Of a stretch of DNA of 64,000 nucleotides, positions 17,931-25,726 are shown one piece after another; position 1 is the stretch's first letter, and every line of letters starts with the position of its first letter. This stretch comes from Alkalicoccus luteus (GTDB lineage: Bacteria > Bacillota > Bacilli > Bacillales > Salisediminibacteriaceae): the NCBI GenBank assembly GCA_052061695.1, contig JBPZEY010000001.1; one strand, given 5' to 3'. Both the position numbers and the translations under genes were made by a program. The notes under the pieces are model-generated. The model was not told where the DNA came from and did no database searches. It saw only the letters and a program-made list of their open reading frames with translations.

Positions 17931-18533
17931 ATGGCTCGATACACAGGACCAAGCTGGAAGCTTTCCCGTCGTCTCGGAATCTCTCTGAGCGGCACAGGAA
18001 AAGAGCTTCAAAAGCGCCCATACGGACCAGGCCAGCACGGCCCGAATTCCCGTAGAAAAGTAACAGAATACGGACTTCAGCTTCAGGAGAAGCAGAAGCT
18101 GCGCCACATGTACGGCATGAACGAGCGTCAGTTCCACAAGCTCTTTGAAATTGCCGGCAAGCGTGAAGGAATCCACGGTGAGAACTTCATGATTCTTCTT
18201 GAATCCCGCCTGGACAACCTTGTTTACCGCTTAGGCCTTGCACGTACTCGCCGTGCAGCACGTCAGCTCGTCAACCACGGTCACGTGACTGTTGATGGCC
18301 AGCGTGTCGATATCCCATCCTACCGCGTAGCACCTGGTCAGAAGATCTCTCTTCGTGAGCGTTCCATGAACCTGGATGCAGTAAAGGATGCGTTGGAAGT
18401 AAACGACTTCGTTCCATCTTACCTTGAGTTTGATGAAGACAAGCGCGAAGGTACGTTCACTCGTCTGCCGGAGCGTTCTGAGCTTCCTGCAGAAATCAAT
18501 GAACAGCTGATCGTTGAGTGGTATTCCCGTTAA
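17931..18533 (+). CDS. rpsD: 30S ribosomal protein S4
   Basis: Primary 16S rRNA-binding protein of the small subunit. 200 aa starting MARYTGPSWKLSRRLG, with an S4 RNA-binding domain (LDNLVYRLGLARTRRAARQL) in the second half. This version has no zinc-type cysteines. The ATG at 17931 has AAAAGGAGGAG upstream; the longer frame reads into the leader and is not real. It is monocistronic with its own promoter, leader and terminator, convergent with tyrS. Confidence 0.99.
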   Translation: MARYTGPSWKLSRRLGISLSGTGKELQKRPYGPGQHGPNSRRKVTEYGLQLQEKQKLRHMYGMNERQFHKLFEIAGKREGIHGENFMILLESRLDNLVYRLGLARTRRAARQLVNHGHVTVDGQRVDIPSYRVAPGQKISLRERSMNLDAVKDALEVNDFVPSYLEFDEDKREGTFTRLPERSELPAEINEQLIVEWYSR

Positions 18534-18548
18534 TAGCCTCAACATCTC

Positions 18549-18578
18549 GACCCGGACCACTGCGTCCGGGTCTTTTTT
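18549..18578 (+). terminator. rpsD terminator
   Basis: GACCCGGAC and GTCCGGGTC arms with a short loop, followed by TTTTTT, 15 bases after the rpsD stop. Confidence 0.92.
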
Positions 18579-18666
18579 ATCGTTTCGCGTCACAGCTTCA
18601 GCTGATTTGAGTGTTTTAACGGCTGATTCCGAATGACCACAATAAACAGCTCTTCTCTTTGAAGCA

Positions 18667-18698
18667 AAGAAGCCCTCTCTGCATCGAGACGGCTTCTT
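18667..18698. repeat. Inverted near-copy of the tyrS terminator hairpin
   Basis: AAGAAGCC and GGCTTCTT arms with inner TCTC/GAGA and loop TGCATC. Read on this strand it equals the reverse complement of the tyrS terminator at 19192-19227 apart from one base. Repeat copy B begins directly after its T-tract (TTCTTTCAG). Together the two hairpins form long inverted repeats around copy B. Confidence 0.85.
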
Positions 18699-18699
18699 T

Positions 18700-19186
18700 C
18701 AGAGTGTGGATATAGTCATTTCAGGTGAATAAGATGGCATCTGCCTGTATCTGCGGACCCTCGCTTTCCGGAGGGAACGGGCTCAGCTAACCGCTTCTTC
18801 CTTTCGTCAGAAGCGCTGGATCTTCGCCTCGTTCTGATCCTCTCGGAGTCGAAGTCCTTCGATGTCGGCAGCTGGCAGTGCGTTTCACGTGCCTGGTTGG
18901 GCCTGCACGATCGGCTTCCATTCAGGATAGAACCTTCCGGATGAGACGTTTCCATGTTGAACAGGGGAATCAGTTCTTTATCGAATTCATGATAAACGTA
19001 AAAAAGCAGTCGCACCTTCCTGTTGTGACGTTATTCTCCAACAAGCAGAGCCGTTTTCTTGATGTGTCCGGCGGAGGCGCAACAAGCAGTCTGAATATAG
19101 CTGAAGGCAAGCCCGCGGCAGGCTCTGTAAGCATAGGGGAAATACAACCAAACGAATACACATGTAAATTGAAAGACTTTTTCAAA
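18700..19186 (+). repeat. Dispersed repeat, copy B (full-length type, about 490 bp)
   Basis: Matches copy C (minus strand) in scattered blocks along its whole length: CAGAGTGTGGATA start, CTTTCCGGAGGGAACGG, CAGAAGCGCTGGATCTTCGC, TTCTCCAACAA, TGTCCGGCG, ATAGCTGAAGGC, CAACCAAACGAATA and TTGAAAGACTTTTTC at the end. It occupies most of the 696-base gap between rpsD and tyrS. It contains an open frame (FSNKQ...VSG block) that I do not call a gene. Confidence 0.88.
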
Positions 19187-19191
19187 ACCCT

Positions 19192-19227
19192 GAAAGAAGC
19201 CGTCTCGATGCAGAGACGGCTTCTTTC
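19192..19227 (-). terminator. tyrS terminator
   Basis: GAAAGAAGCCGTCTC and GAGACGGCTTCTTTC, a 15-base perfect stem with loop TGCATC on the minus strand, two bases past the tyrS stop codon. A T-rich tail is only modest. Confidence 0.85.
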
Positions 19228-19229
19228 GT

Positions 19230-20504
19230 TTACATCCATTTAATAAGAAAGAACTTTTTCTTGCCGCGCCGGATGATCGTAAAGCTGTCTTCCAGCTTCT
19301 CTTCTGATTCGACTACTTTGTCGAGATCCTGGCAGCGTTCCCCGTTAATCGAAATCGCCCCGTTTTTAATATCTTCCCGCGCCTGACGCTTCGATGGCGC
19401 AATACCGGCTTCAATCAGAAGATCAACGAGCGGCATGCTTTCCGCTTGAATATCAGCGGACGGCACATCCTTAAAGCCTTGAAGGACCTCGTCTTTCGTA
19501 AGCTCCTTCAAGCTTCCGCCGCCGAAGAGAGCATGTGTAATGTTCTGTGCCTGGCTGAGTGCTGCCGCACCATGCACAAACGTCGTAAGCTCTTCTGCAA
19601 GACGTTTTTGGGCAGCCCGCTCATGCGGCCGCTCTTCCACTTCTTTTTTCAGCTCATCGATTTCGTCGGCGGTTAAGAAAGTGAAGTAATGAAGAAACTT
19701 AATGACATCAGAATCCTCCGTATTCAGCAGGAACTGGTAAAATTCATACGGAGATGTTTTATCGGCATCGAGCCAAATAGCTCCGCCCTCTGTTTTACCG
19801 AATTTCTTACCGTCCGCTTTCGTGACAAGTGGAATCGTAAACCCAAAGACTGCCTCACGCTCTTCTTCTTCCCTGCCGTACATTCTGCGAATCAGCTCAA
19901 GACCTGCAGTGATGTTCCCCCACTGATCGCTTCCGCCGATCTGCAGCTTGACGCCGTGTTCCTTATAAAGATGGTAAAAATCAAGCGACTGCAGAATCTG
20001 GTACGTGAATTCGGTAAAAGAGATACCGCTCTGAATCCGTGTTTCAACAGATTCCTTCGCAAGCATGTAGTTCACGCCGAAGTGTTTACCGGTATCACGA
20101 AGAAAATCGATGATGCTCATTTGTCCGATCCAGTCATAGTTGTTCATTAATTCCGCAGCGTTATCGCCTTCAAAGTCCAGAAAACGCATCAGCTGACCTT
20201 TAATTTTGTCACTGAACTCCTCTACAACGCTCTGCTCGTTTAACGTCCGTTCCACACTTTTACCGCTTGGATCTCCAATAAGACCGGTCGCTCCTCCAAC
20301 GAGCGGATATGGCTTGTGTCCAGCGAGCTGGAACCTTCTCAGTGTGATAATCGTCAGCAGGTGCCCGATATGGAGACTGTCACCCGTCGGATCAAATCCG
20401 CAGTACAGCTTTACCTGCTCCTTATCCAGCAGCTCCTTCAATCCTTCTTCATTCGTCATCTGGTTCACAAGTCCGCGATGCTGTAAATCTTCCAGTAGTG
20501 TCAT
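19230..20504 (-). CDS. tyrS: Tyrosyl-tRNA synthetase
   Basis: Charges tRNA-Tyr. Class I signature HIGH is in DSLHIGHLLTI and the KMSKS counterpart in KKFGKTEGGA. The C-terminal S4-like domain ends SINGERCQDLDKVV. 424 aa from the ATG at 20504, which has GAAGGAGG upstream. The open frame runs a further 56 codons upstream through the T-box leader and must not be taken as coding. A complete Tyr T-box riboswitch and a consensus promoter control it. Confidence 0.99.
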   Translation of the reverse strand: MTLLEDLQHRGLVNQMTNEEGLKELLDKEQVKLYCGFDPTGDSLHIGHLLTIITLRRFQLAGHKPYPLVGGATGLIGDPSGKSVERTLNEQSVVEEFSDKIKGQLMRFLDFEGDNAAELMNNYDWIGQMSIIDFLRDTGKHFGVNYMLAKESVETRIQSGISFTEFTYQILQSLDFYHLYKEHGVKLQIGGSDQWGNITAGLELIRRMYGREEEEREAVFGFTIPLVTKADGKKFGKTEGGAIWLDADKTSPYEFYQFLLNTEDSDVIKFLHYFTFLTADEIDELKKEVEERPHERAAQKRLAEELTTFVHGAAALSQAQNITHALFGGGSLKELTKDEVLQGFKDVPSADIQAESMPLVDLLIEAGIAPSKRQAREDIKNGAISINGERCQDLDKVVESEEKLEDSFTIIRRGKKKFFLIKWM

Positions 20505-20534
20505 TGACCGTTCCTCCTTCATTATTAGGCGCGC

Positions 20535-20784
20535 ACAAAAAAGCCCCCTGCCGAAATCAGCAAGGGACGTATAGAATAACGCGGTACCACCCATGTTGAA
20601 GAGCGCGCAGCTCTCCCACTCTTCCCTGATAACGCCGGGACAGCGCCTCTCATTTCTGAAAGGCCACTCCAAGACCGTAATTCACCGGATGGATCTGCAC
20701 CGGTTCCCAGCACCACCGGCTCTCTGAAGCAGACGTTCCTTCCCGCTACTTTATCTCTTCTTTGTGGAAATCTTCACGTTGACT
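20535..20784 (-). ncRNA. T-box riboswitch of tyrS (Tyr specifier)
   Basis: On the minus strand the conserved T-box sequence GGGTGGTACCGCG lies at about 20579-20592, followed by a terminator: CCCTTGC and GCAGGGGG arms and TTTTTT at 20537-20570. Upstream, the Stem I region has a GAATTACGG segment whose TAC is the expected tyrosine specifier codon. Uncharged tRNA-Tyr would favour the antiterminator and raise tyrS expression. Confidence 0.93.
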
Positions 20785-20790
20785 TTCCTA

Positions 20791-20819
20791 TTAATAGCAC
20801 AGTCAAAAAAACAAGTCAA
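20791..20819 (-). promoter_or_regulatory. tyrS promoter
   Basis: TTGACT (20814-20819) and TATTAA (20791-20796) with exactly 17 bases between them on the minus strand, just upstream of the T-box leader. Confidence 0.82.
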
Positions 20820-20854
20820 GAGACTCCTGTATGTAATTAAGGCTTGCCTCCTAT

Positions 20855-20881
20855 TTGCGTTCGGCAGCCGTATGCTATAAT
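20855..20881 (+). promoter_or_regulatory. Promoter of the penicillin-binding protein gene
   Basis: TGCTATAAT gives an extended consensus -10 (TATAAT at 20876-20881). A weak TTGCGT lies 15 bases upstream. The start of the coding region is 35 bases further on. Confidence 0.6.
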
Positions 20882-20916
20882 GTGGAGTGATAATGTTTTC
20901 GCGAGGAGGGTTTCAG

Positions 20917-23900
20917 GTGAGTGAAGAACGTTCTTCACGTACCAGGTTTTTCGGGAGCCGCGGACCAGCTGCTGTAACGAAAGGCGTACGTATTACATCT
21001 GCCGTTTTCTGGAATTTATTGCTTATTTTCTTTATCTTAGGGTTGGCAGGTGCAGCGTTTGCCGGAGGTGCAGGAGCAGGCTATTTTGCTTCTCTCGTTC
21101 AGGATGAACCAGTACGTGATGTAGAAGAACTCTCAGTTAATATATTTAATTATGAAGAAACGACAGAAGTTTATTTTGCCGGTGAGGAATATCTCGGCGA
21201 CCTGCCGTCTCCGCTTGAACGACGCGAGGTCGATCTGGAGAACATATCCGATCACCTTATTAACGCGGTGATTGCAACCGAAGACGAATACTTTTACGAG
21301 CACGACGGAATCGTTCCGAAAGCACTTATGCGTGCAGTATATCAGGACTTTTCCAATGCCGCTACCCAGACAGGCGGAAGCACACTCACCCAGCAGCTTG
21401 TGAAAAACCAGGTGCTCTCGAGTGAAGTCACGCATGACCGGAAAGCTGCTGAAATTCTCCTTGCGATGCGGGTCGAACAGTTTATGGAGAAGGACGAAAT
21501 TTTGGAAGCATACTTAAACATCGTACCGTTCGGCAGAAATGCCAACGGACGCCAGGTTGCCGGTGCAGAAGCAGCTGCTCAGGGTATTTTCGGTGTCAGT
21601 TCTTCTGAGCTTAACATTCCGCAGGCTGCGTTCATTGCAGGAATGCCGCAAAGCCCGTTCTCCTATACTCCTTTTCTAGGCTCAGGTGAAGTGAAGGAGG
21701 ACATGGACGCCGGTCTGAATCGAATGAATACCGTTTTAAACCGGATGCACAGACACGGCTATATTACGGATGAGGAATATGAAGAGGCGCAGAACTATGA
21801 CATACGGGAGAGTTTAACGGACCCGACGCCGTCGAGCTATGAAGAATACCCGTTCATCGTAGACACCGTCCGCGACCGTGCTGAACAAGTGATCTTTGAA
21901 CATCTGCTTGAGGAAGATGATGTCGTACTCGAAGAGATCGAGGACGAAGAATACCGTCAGCTGCAAAGCAGCAATTATCGGGAAGCTGCACGGGAAGCGC
22001 TCCAGCGTGACGGATATGTGATTCATACAACGATTGATAAAGAAATATACGATGCGCAGCAGGATGCAGTATCCGAGTATGAGAACTTCGGACCCGACCG
22101 TACGGATATTGTCGAAAATGAAGAAGGCGAAGAAGTCGAAGTGACCTATCAGGAGGAAGTCGGTTCTGTACTGATCGACAACCGTACCGGTGCGATCATC
22201 AGCTTCGTCGGCGGACGCGATTTTCAGCAGAGCCAGTTCAACCACGCGACAGGAAATGCCCTGCGCCACACTGGTTCAACGATGAAATCGCTACTCACCT
22301 ATGCTCTCGGTTTTGAAACCGGCGACCTACAGCCAGGGTTCATTACACCAGACACGCCGTATGAATACGAATCAGAAGAAGACCGCGAAGTGACTAACTT
22401 TGATAATGATCACAGCGGTATGATCACCGCCCGGGAAGCATTGTCCCGATCCCGAAACGTCCCTGCCGTTCGCGAATTTCACCGCGTCGACCAGGACTTC
22501 GCCCGTGAGGCGATGATTAACTACGGTCTTGAGCGGTTTATGTATGATGAAAACCTTCCGTACGAAGGAACGCCGCTTGGTACGATGGGCATGACCGTGG
22601 AAGCCAACACAAGCGCCTACTCGGTTTTCGGAAACGAAGGAAAACGCAAGGAAGCGCATATGATTGCGTCCATCGAAGATTCTGAAGGCAACGTGATCTT
22701 CGAACAGGATACAGAAGAAGAAATTGAGGTTGTCTCTCCGCAGACTGCCTATCTGATGATTGACGTGATGCGTGATGTAATGGAATCCGGACTCGGTACA
22801 GCTCCTAATTTGCCGGGCTACCTCGACTTCGACTCCGATCTCTCCGGAAAAACCGGAACGAGTCAGGCACTGCGAGACTCCTGGTTTGTCGGGTTGAACC
22901 CTCACATCACCCAGGGACTCTGGATCGGCTATGACGATGATCAGTTCCGGGTTGTGCAGGAGCATAACGGCATCGGTTATGGCCCGCGTACACAGATGCT
23001 CTGGGCAGACCTGGCGAACGCTGCCTATGAAGTTGACCCGGATCTGATGGCGCCGGAGGAAGACTTTGAGCGTCCGGACGGCATCGTGGAAGAAACGATT
23101 TGCGGCATTACAGGCATGCTGCCGTCAGACCTTTGTGAAGAAGCAGGATTTGTTACTACCGACCTTTTCAATGAAGAATTTGTTCCGGATGAAACGGACG
23201 ACAGCCTGGAACGTGTTGACTACGTCCGCGTTAATGGTGATACGTACCTGGCGCTGGACAGCACACCGTCTGAATTCACCCGTCAAGGGGTGTCGATCCA
23301 GGATGACTTCTTTGATCTTGGAGATGAAGACCTGTCTGAATACCTTCCGGATGACTGGGACAACCTTATCTCAACCGATGAAGAAGCACCGGATAATGGA
23401 CGAACTCCTGGTGCCCCATCGATCAGCACCAGCGGCGATACCGTTACGTGGAACGAGCATGAGGAAGGCGATGTCGTCGGCTATCGTGTCTACCGCGCTT
23501 CTAATGAAGACGGAGACTTTTCTGAAGTAACGAGCGTCCGCTGGGATGAAGACTTTGAGTATTCAGGCAGCAGCGGAGCCTATTATGTCACAGCAGTCGA
23601 TGTTGCCGGCCGTGAATCATCCTCGAGTTCAACCGTCACCATTGGCTCCACGAGCAGCGATGACGATGACGACGATAATGATGACAATAACAATAACGGC
23701 TCCAATGATTCAGACAACGAATCAGACGATAACGGCAGCAGCAATGACGATGGCAATGACAGTGACAGCAGCAGTAATAATGATGACAGCAGTAACGATA
23801 CCAGTACGAATGACAGCAGCGATAACAATGCGGACAACAGCAGCAATGCCAATGATAACGAAGATAACAATGGCAGCAATGCAAACAATGGTAATAATAA

Positions 23901-24321
23901 CAACAACAATTCAAACAATGGTAACAACAACAATTCCAACAACGGAGACAATAACAGCAACAATTCGAATGGCGGGAATAATGAATCAAATGAGGAGGCC
24001 TCGAACAACGAGGCCTCCTCCCCCTCCAACTCGAACAACGAAAACAACTCTGGAAACAATAACGGCGGCGGGAATAACGCTGAAGAAACAACGGATGACT
24101 CAGGTAACAACGAAGCTGACACAAACAATTCCGGCGGAAACAACGAGAGCAGCAACGAAGCCGGAAGCAACAATGGCGGGAATAACAGCGCTGAAAACAA
24201 CAGTGGTGGCAATAACAGCGCTGACTCCAATAATAACGCCGAAGCAGAATCAAATGCAGATAACGAAAATACAGCAAATAATGACGGGGCGGGAAATGAC
24301 AGTGGAAACAATAACGAATAG
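20917..24321 (+). CDS. Class A penicillin-binding protein (PBP1A type) with FN3 domain and Asn-rich tail
   Basis: Bifunctional peptidoglycan synthase, 1134 aa. Order: short cytoplasmic N-terminus, one membrane segment (about 30-55), GT51 transglycosylase (ATEDEYFYEHDG, TGGSTLTQQLVKN), transpeptidase with the active STMK (454-457) and KTGT (645-648), a fibronectin type III-like domain (about 828-910), then a tail of about 220 residues made almost only of Asn, Ser, Asp, Gly and Glu. B. subtilis PBP1 also ends in a low-complexity tail, but this one seems longer. Start: GTG at 20917, six bases after AGGAGGG; the ATG ten codons upstream has no ribosome site. It occupies the place that acsA has in B. 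subtilis, divergent from tyrS. A perfect 12-bp inverted repeat lies in the tail-coding DNA. Confidence 0.96.
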   Translation: MSEERSSRTRFFGSRGPAAVTKGVRITSAVFWNLLLIFFILGLAGAAFAGGAGAGYFASLVQDEPVRDVEELSVNIFNYEETTEVYFAGEEYLGDLPSPLERREVDLENISDHLINAVIATEDEYFYEHDGIVPKALMRAVYQDFSNAATQTGGSTLTQQLVKNQVLSSEVTHDRKAAEILLAMRVEQFMEKDEILEAYLNIVPFGRNANGRQVAGAEAAAQGIFGVSSSELNIPQAAFIAGMPQSPFSYTPFLGSGEVKEDMDAGLNRMNTVLNRMHRHGYITDEEYEEAQNYDIRESLTDPTPSSYEEYPFIVDTVRDRAEQVIFEHLLEEDDVVLEEIEDEEYRQLQSSNYREAAREALQRDGYVIHTTIDKEIYDAQQDAVSEYENFGPDRTDIVENEEGEEVEVTYQEEVGSVLIDNRTGAIISFVGGRDFQQSQFNHATGNALRHTGSTMKSLLTYALGFETGDLQPGFITPDTPYEYESEEDREVTNFDNDHSGMITAREALSRSRNVPAVREFHRVDQDFAREAMINYGLERFMYDENLPYEGTPLGTMGMTVEANTSAYSVFGNEGKRKEAHMIASIEDSEGNVIFEQDTEEEIEVVSPQTAYLMIDVMRDVMESGLGTAPNLPGYLDFDSDLSGKTGTSQALRDSWFVGLNPHITQGLWIGYDDDQFRVVQEHNGIGYGPRTQMLWADLANAAYEVDPDLMAPEEDFERPDGIVEETICGITGMLPSDLCEEAGFVTTDLFNEEFVPDETDDSLERVDYVRVNGDTYLALDSTPSEFTRQGVSIQDDFFDLGDEDLSEYLPDDWDNLISTDEEAPDNGRTPGAPSISTSGDTVTWNEHEEGDVVGYRVYRASNEDGDFSEVTSVRWDEDFEYSGSSGAYYVTAVDVAGRESSSSSTVTIGSTSSDDDDDDNDDNNNNGSNDSDNESDDNGSSNDDGNDSDSSSNNDDSSNDTSTNDSSDNNADNSSNANDNEDNNGSNANNGNNNNNNSNNGNNNNSNNGDNNSNNSNGGNNESNEEASNNEASSPSNSNNENNSGNNNGGGNNAEETTDDSGNNEADTNNSGGNNESSNEAGSNNGGNNSAENNSGGNNSADSNNNAEAESNADNENTANNDGAGNDSGNNNE
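23992..24020. repeat. Perfect 12-bp inverted repeat inside the PBP tail
   Basis: GAGGAGGCCTCG and CGAGGCCTCCTC flank AACAA. It encodes EEASNNEASS, a local break in the Asn/Ser composition. The mRNA would form a very stable hairpin here. Confidence 0.85.
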
Positions 24322-24330
24322 CATGATGCG

Positions 24331-24363
24331 AACTCCTGCCGGAGCATACGGCAGGAGTTTTTC
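24331..24363 (+). terminator. PBP gene terminator
   Basis: ACTCCTGCCG and CGGCAGGAGT with a GAGCATA loop, followed by TTTTTCG, ten bases past the stop codon. Confidence 0.93.
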
Positions 24364-24463
24364 GTTAAATACATACCAAACCTTTTTGAAAGCGCCTTCA
24401 GTATTACCGTAGGTTTGAGTGGCAGACTATGGTATATTAGACATATTAAGAGGGAAGGTAGGG

Positions 24464-25105
24464 ATGGCTTTGAAGCATCGGAAAACATATCACTCTATCA
24501 CGCATACTGGTAAAGAAAACCGACAGTTTCAGATCGCCGGGCCACTCAGCACCGATACAATTGAACAGGCTGAATTCGATGACGGACTGAAAGCGTTCCG
24601 CCAACCCGAACAGCAGAAAAAAGCATTGATTGATGTATCGAAGCTCGAGGAGAGCCGTATTGTTGCTGCCATTGAAAACAATAAAATCGTCGGCTATGCC
24701 GTCTATTTATATCCGGATGAAATGGAGCGGTGGTCACAGTACCGATTTGATAACCTGATCGAACTCGGTGCCATTGAAGTATCCATGGATTACCGGGGCC
24801 ATAACCTCGCAAAAGAAATTTTAAAAGTATCCATGATGGACGATGCCGTTGAAGATTACATTATCATTACAACAGAATACTACTGGCACTGGGACCTTCG
24901 CGGGACCGGTCTTTCTATCTGGGATTATCGCGATATCATGGAAAAAGTGATGAAGTCCGGCGGCTTAATGTGGTATGCCACAGACGATCCGGAAATCACC
25001 TCTCACCCAGCTAACTGCTTAATGGCCCGAGTAGGCAGCCGTGTAAGCACCGAATCCGTTCACGAATTCGACCGCGTCCGTTTTCAAAACCGTTATATGA
25101 TCTAA
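24464..25105 (+). CDS. acuA: Protein acetyltransferase AcuA
   Basis: GNAT-family acetyltransferase. In B. subtilis it acetylates and inactivates acetyl-CoA synthetase AcsA. 213 aa; the acetyl-CoA-binding region is in the segment AIEVSMDYRGHNLAKEIL (R-x-x-N/G-x-A pattern). The internal ATG (MALKHRKTYHS) was chosen for its AGGGAAGGTAGGG ribosome site and the family length of about 210 aa. First gene of acuA-acuB-acuC, with 18 bases to acuB. The usual target gene acsA, divergent in B. subtilis, is not in this window. Confidence 0.95.
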   Translation: MALKHRKTYHSITHTGKENRQFQIAGPLSTDTIEQAEFDDGLKAFRQPEQQKKALIDVSKLEESRIVAAIENNKIVGYAVYLYPDEMERWSQYRFDNLIELGAIEVSMDYRGHNLAKEILKVSMMDDAVEDYIIITTEYYWHWDLRGTGLSIWDYRDIMEKVMKSGGLMWYATDDPEITSHPANCLMARVGSRVSTESVHEFDRVRFQNRYMI

Positions 25106-25123
25106 TTGATGGAGGTGCAGACA

Positions 25124-25726
25124 ATGAAAATAGAAGAAGTGATGCAAAAAGACGTCATTACGATATCCTCTAATAAATCTGTAACTGAGGCTGCTAAAGC
25201 GATGAAGCAGCACGATGTCCGCCACCTTCCTGTTGTTGATGAAGACGGGCTCGAGGGAGTCCTTTCCAACCGGGATGTTCGCGGAGTCGATTCCGGTACG
25301 GTAGCAGACTATATGACACGCCACGTACATACCTGCCTGCCAGGGGATTTTGTTGAAGACGCTGCTCACCAGATGCTCGAAAATAAAATACACTGTCTTC
25401 CCGTCATTGATCCAAATGAGAAGGTGATCGGCATATTAACCGACACGGATCTGCTGCGGACGCTCGTGCGCCTTACCGGATCAGACCGGCCGTCCTCCCG
25501 CGTGGAAGTAGAAGTCGATGATAAAAGCGGCAAGCTGGCTGACGTGACGGCAGTAGCGAAAGAACACGCCCAGAATATCCGCAGCATCTTTGTCATTCCC
25601 GCCGAGGACGGCAGAATGCGGATCGTGATGCGATTGCAGACAATGAATCCGGGCCGCTTTGCCCAGGCACTGAAAGAAAACGGCTGTGAACTGATCTGGC
25701 CTGAAGAACCGGAGATGACACTATGA
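25124..25726 (+). CDS. acuB: AcuB, CBS-pair and ACT domain protein
   Basis: 200 aa. Two CBS motifs (VMQKDVITISSNKSVTEA and MTRHVHTCLPGDFVEDAA) form a Bateman module that probably binds an adenine nucleotide, followed by an ACT-like domain (about 130-200). It belongs to the acetoin/acetate utilisation cluster; its molecular role is not settled. ATG at 25124 follows GGAGGTG. Its last four bases overlap acuC. Confidence 0.95.
   Translation: MKIEEVMQKDVITISSNKSVTEAAKAMKQHDVRHLPVVDEDGLEGVLSNRDVRGVDSGTVADYMTRHVHTCLPGDFVEDAAHQMLENKIHCLPVIDPNEKVIGILTDTDLLRTLVRLTGSDRPSSRVEVEVDDKSGKLADVTAVAKEHAQNIRSIFVIPAEDGRMRIVMRLQTMNPGRFAQALKENGCELIWPEEPEMTL

Noticed and set aside
18700..19186. Repeat copies as group II introns
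   Set aside because: They sit next to terminators as group IIC introns do, and the start has GTGTGG, but no domain V hairpin or reverse transcriptase was found.
20505..20672. Upstream extension of tyrS
   Set aside because: The frame stays open through the T-box leader only by chance; the ATG at 20504 has the ribosome site and the family start.
23583..24488. Long minus-strand frame rich in Leu and Ser opposite the PBP tail
   Set aside because: It is the complement of Asn/Ser-codon repeats, which gives open frames of Leu/Ser by composition alone.
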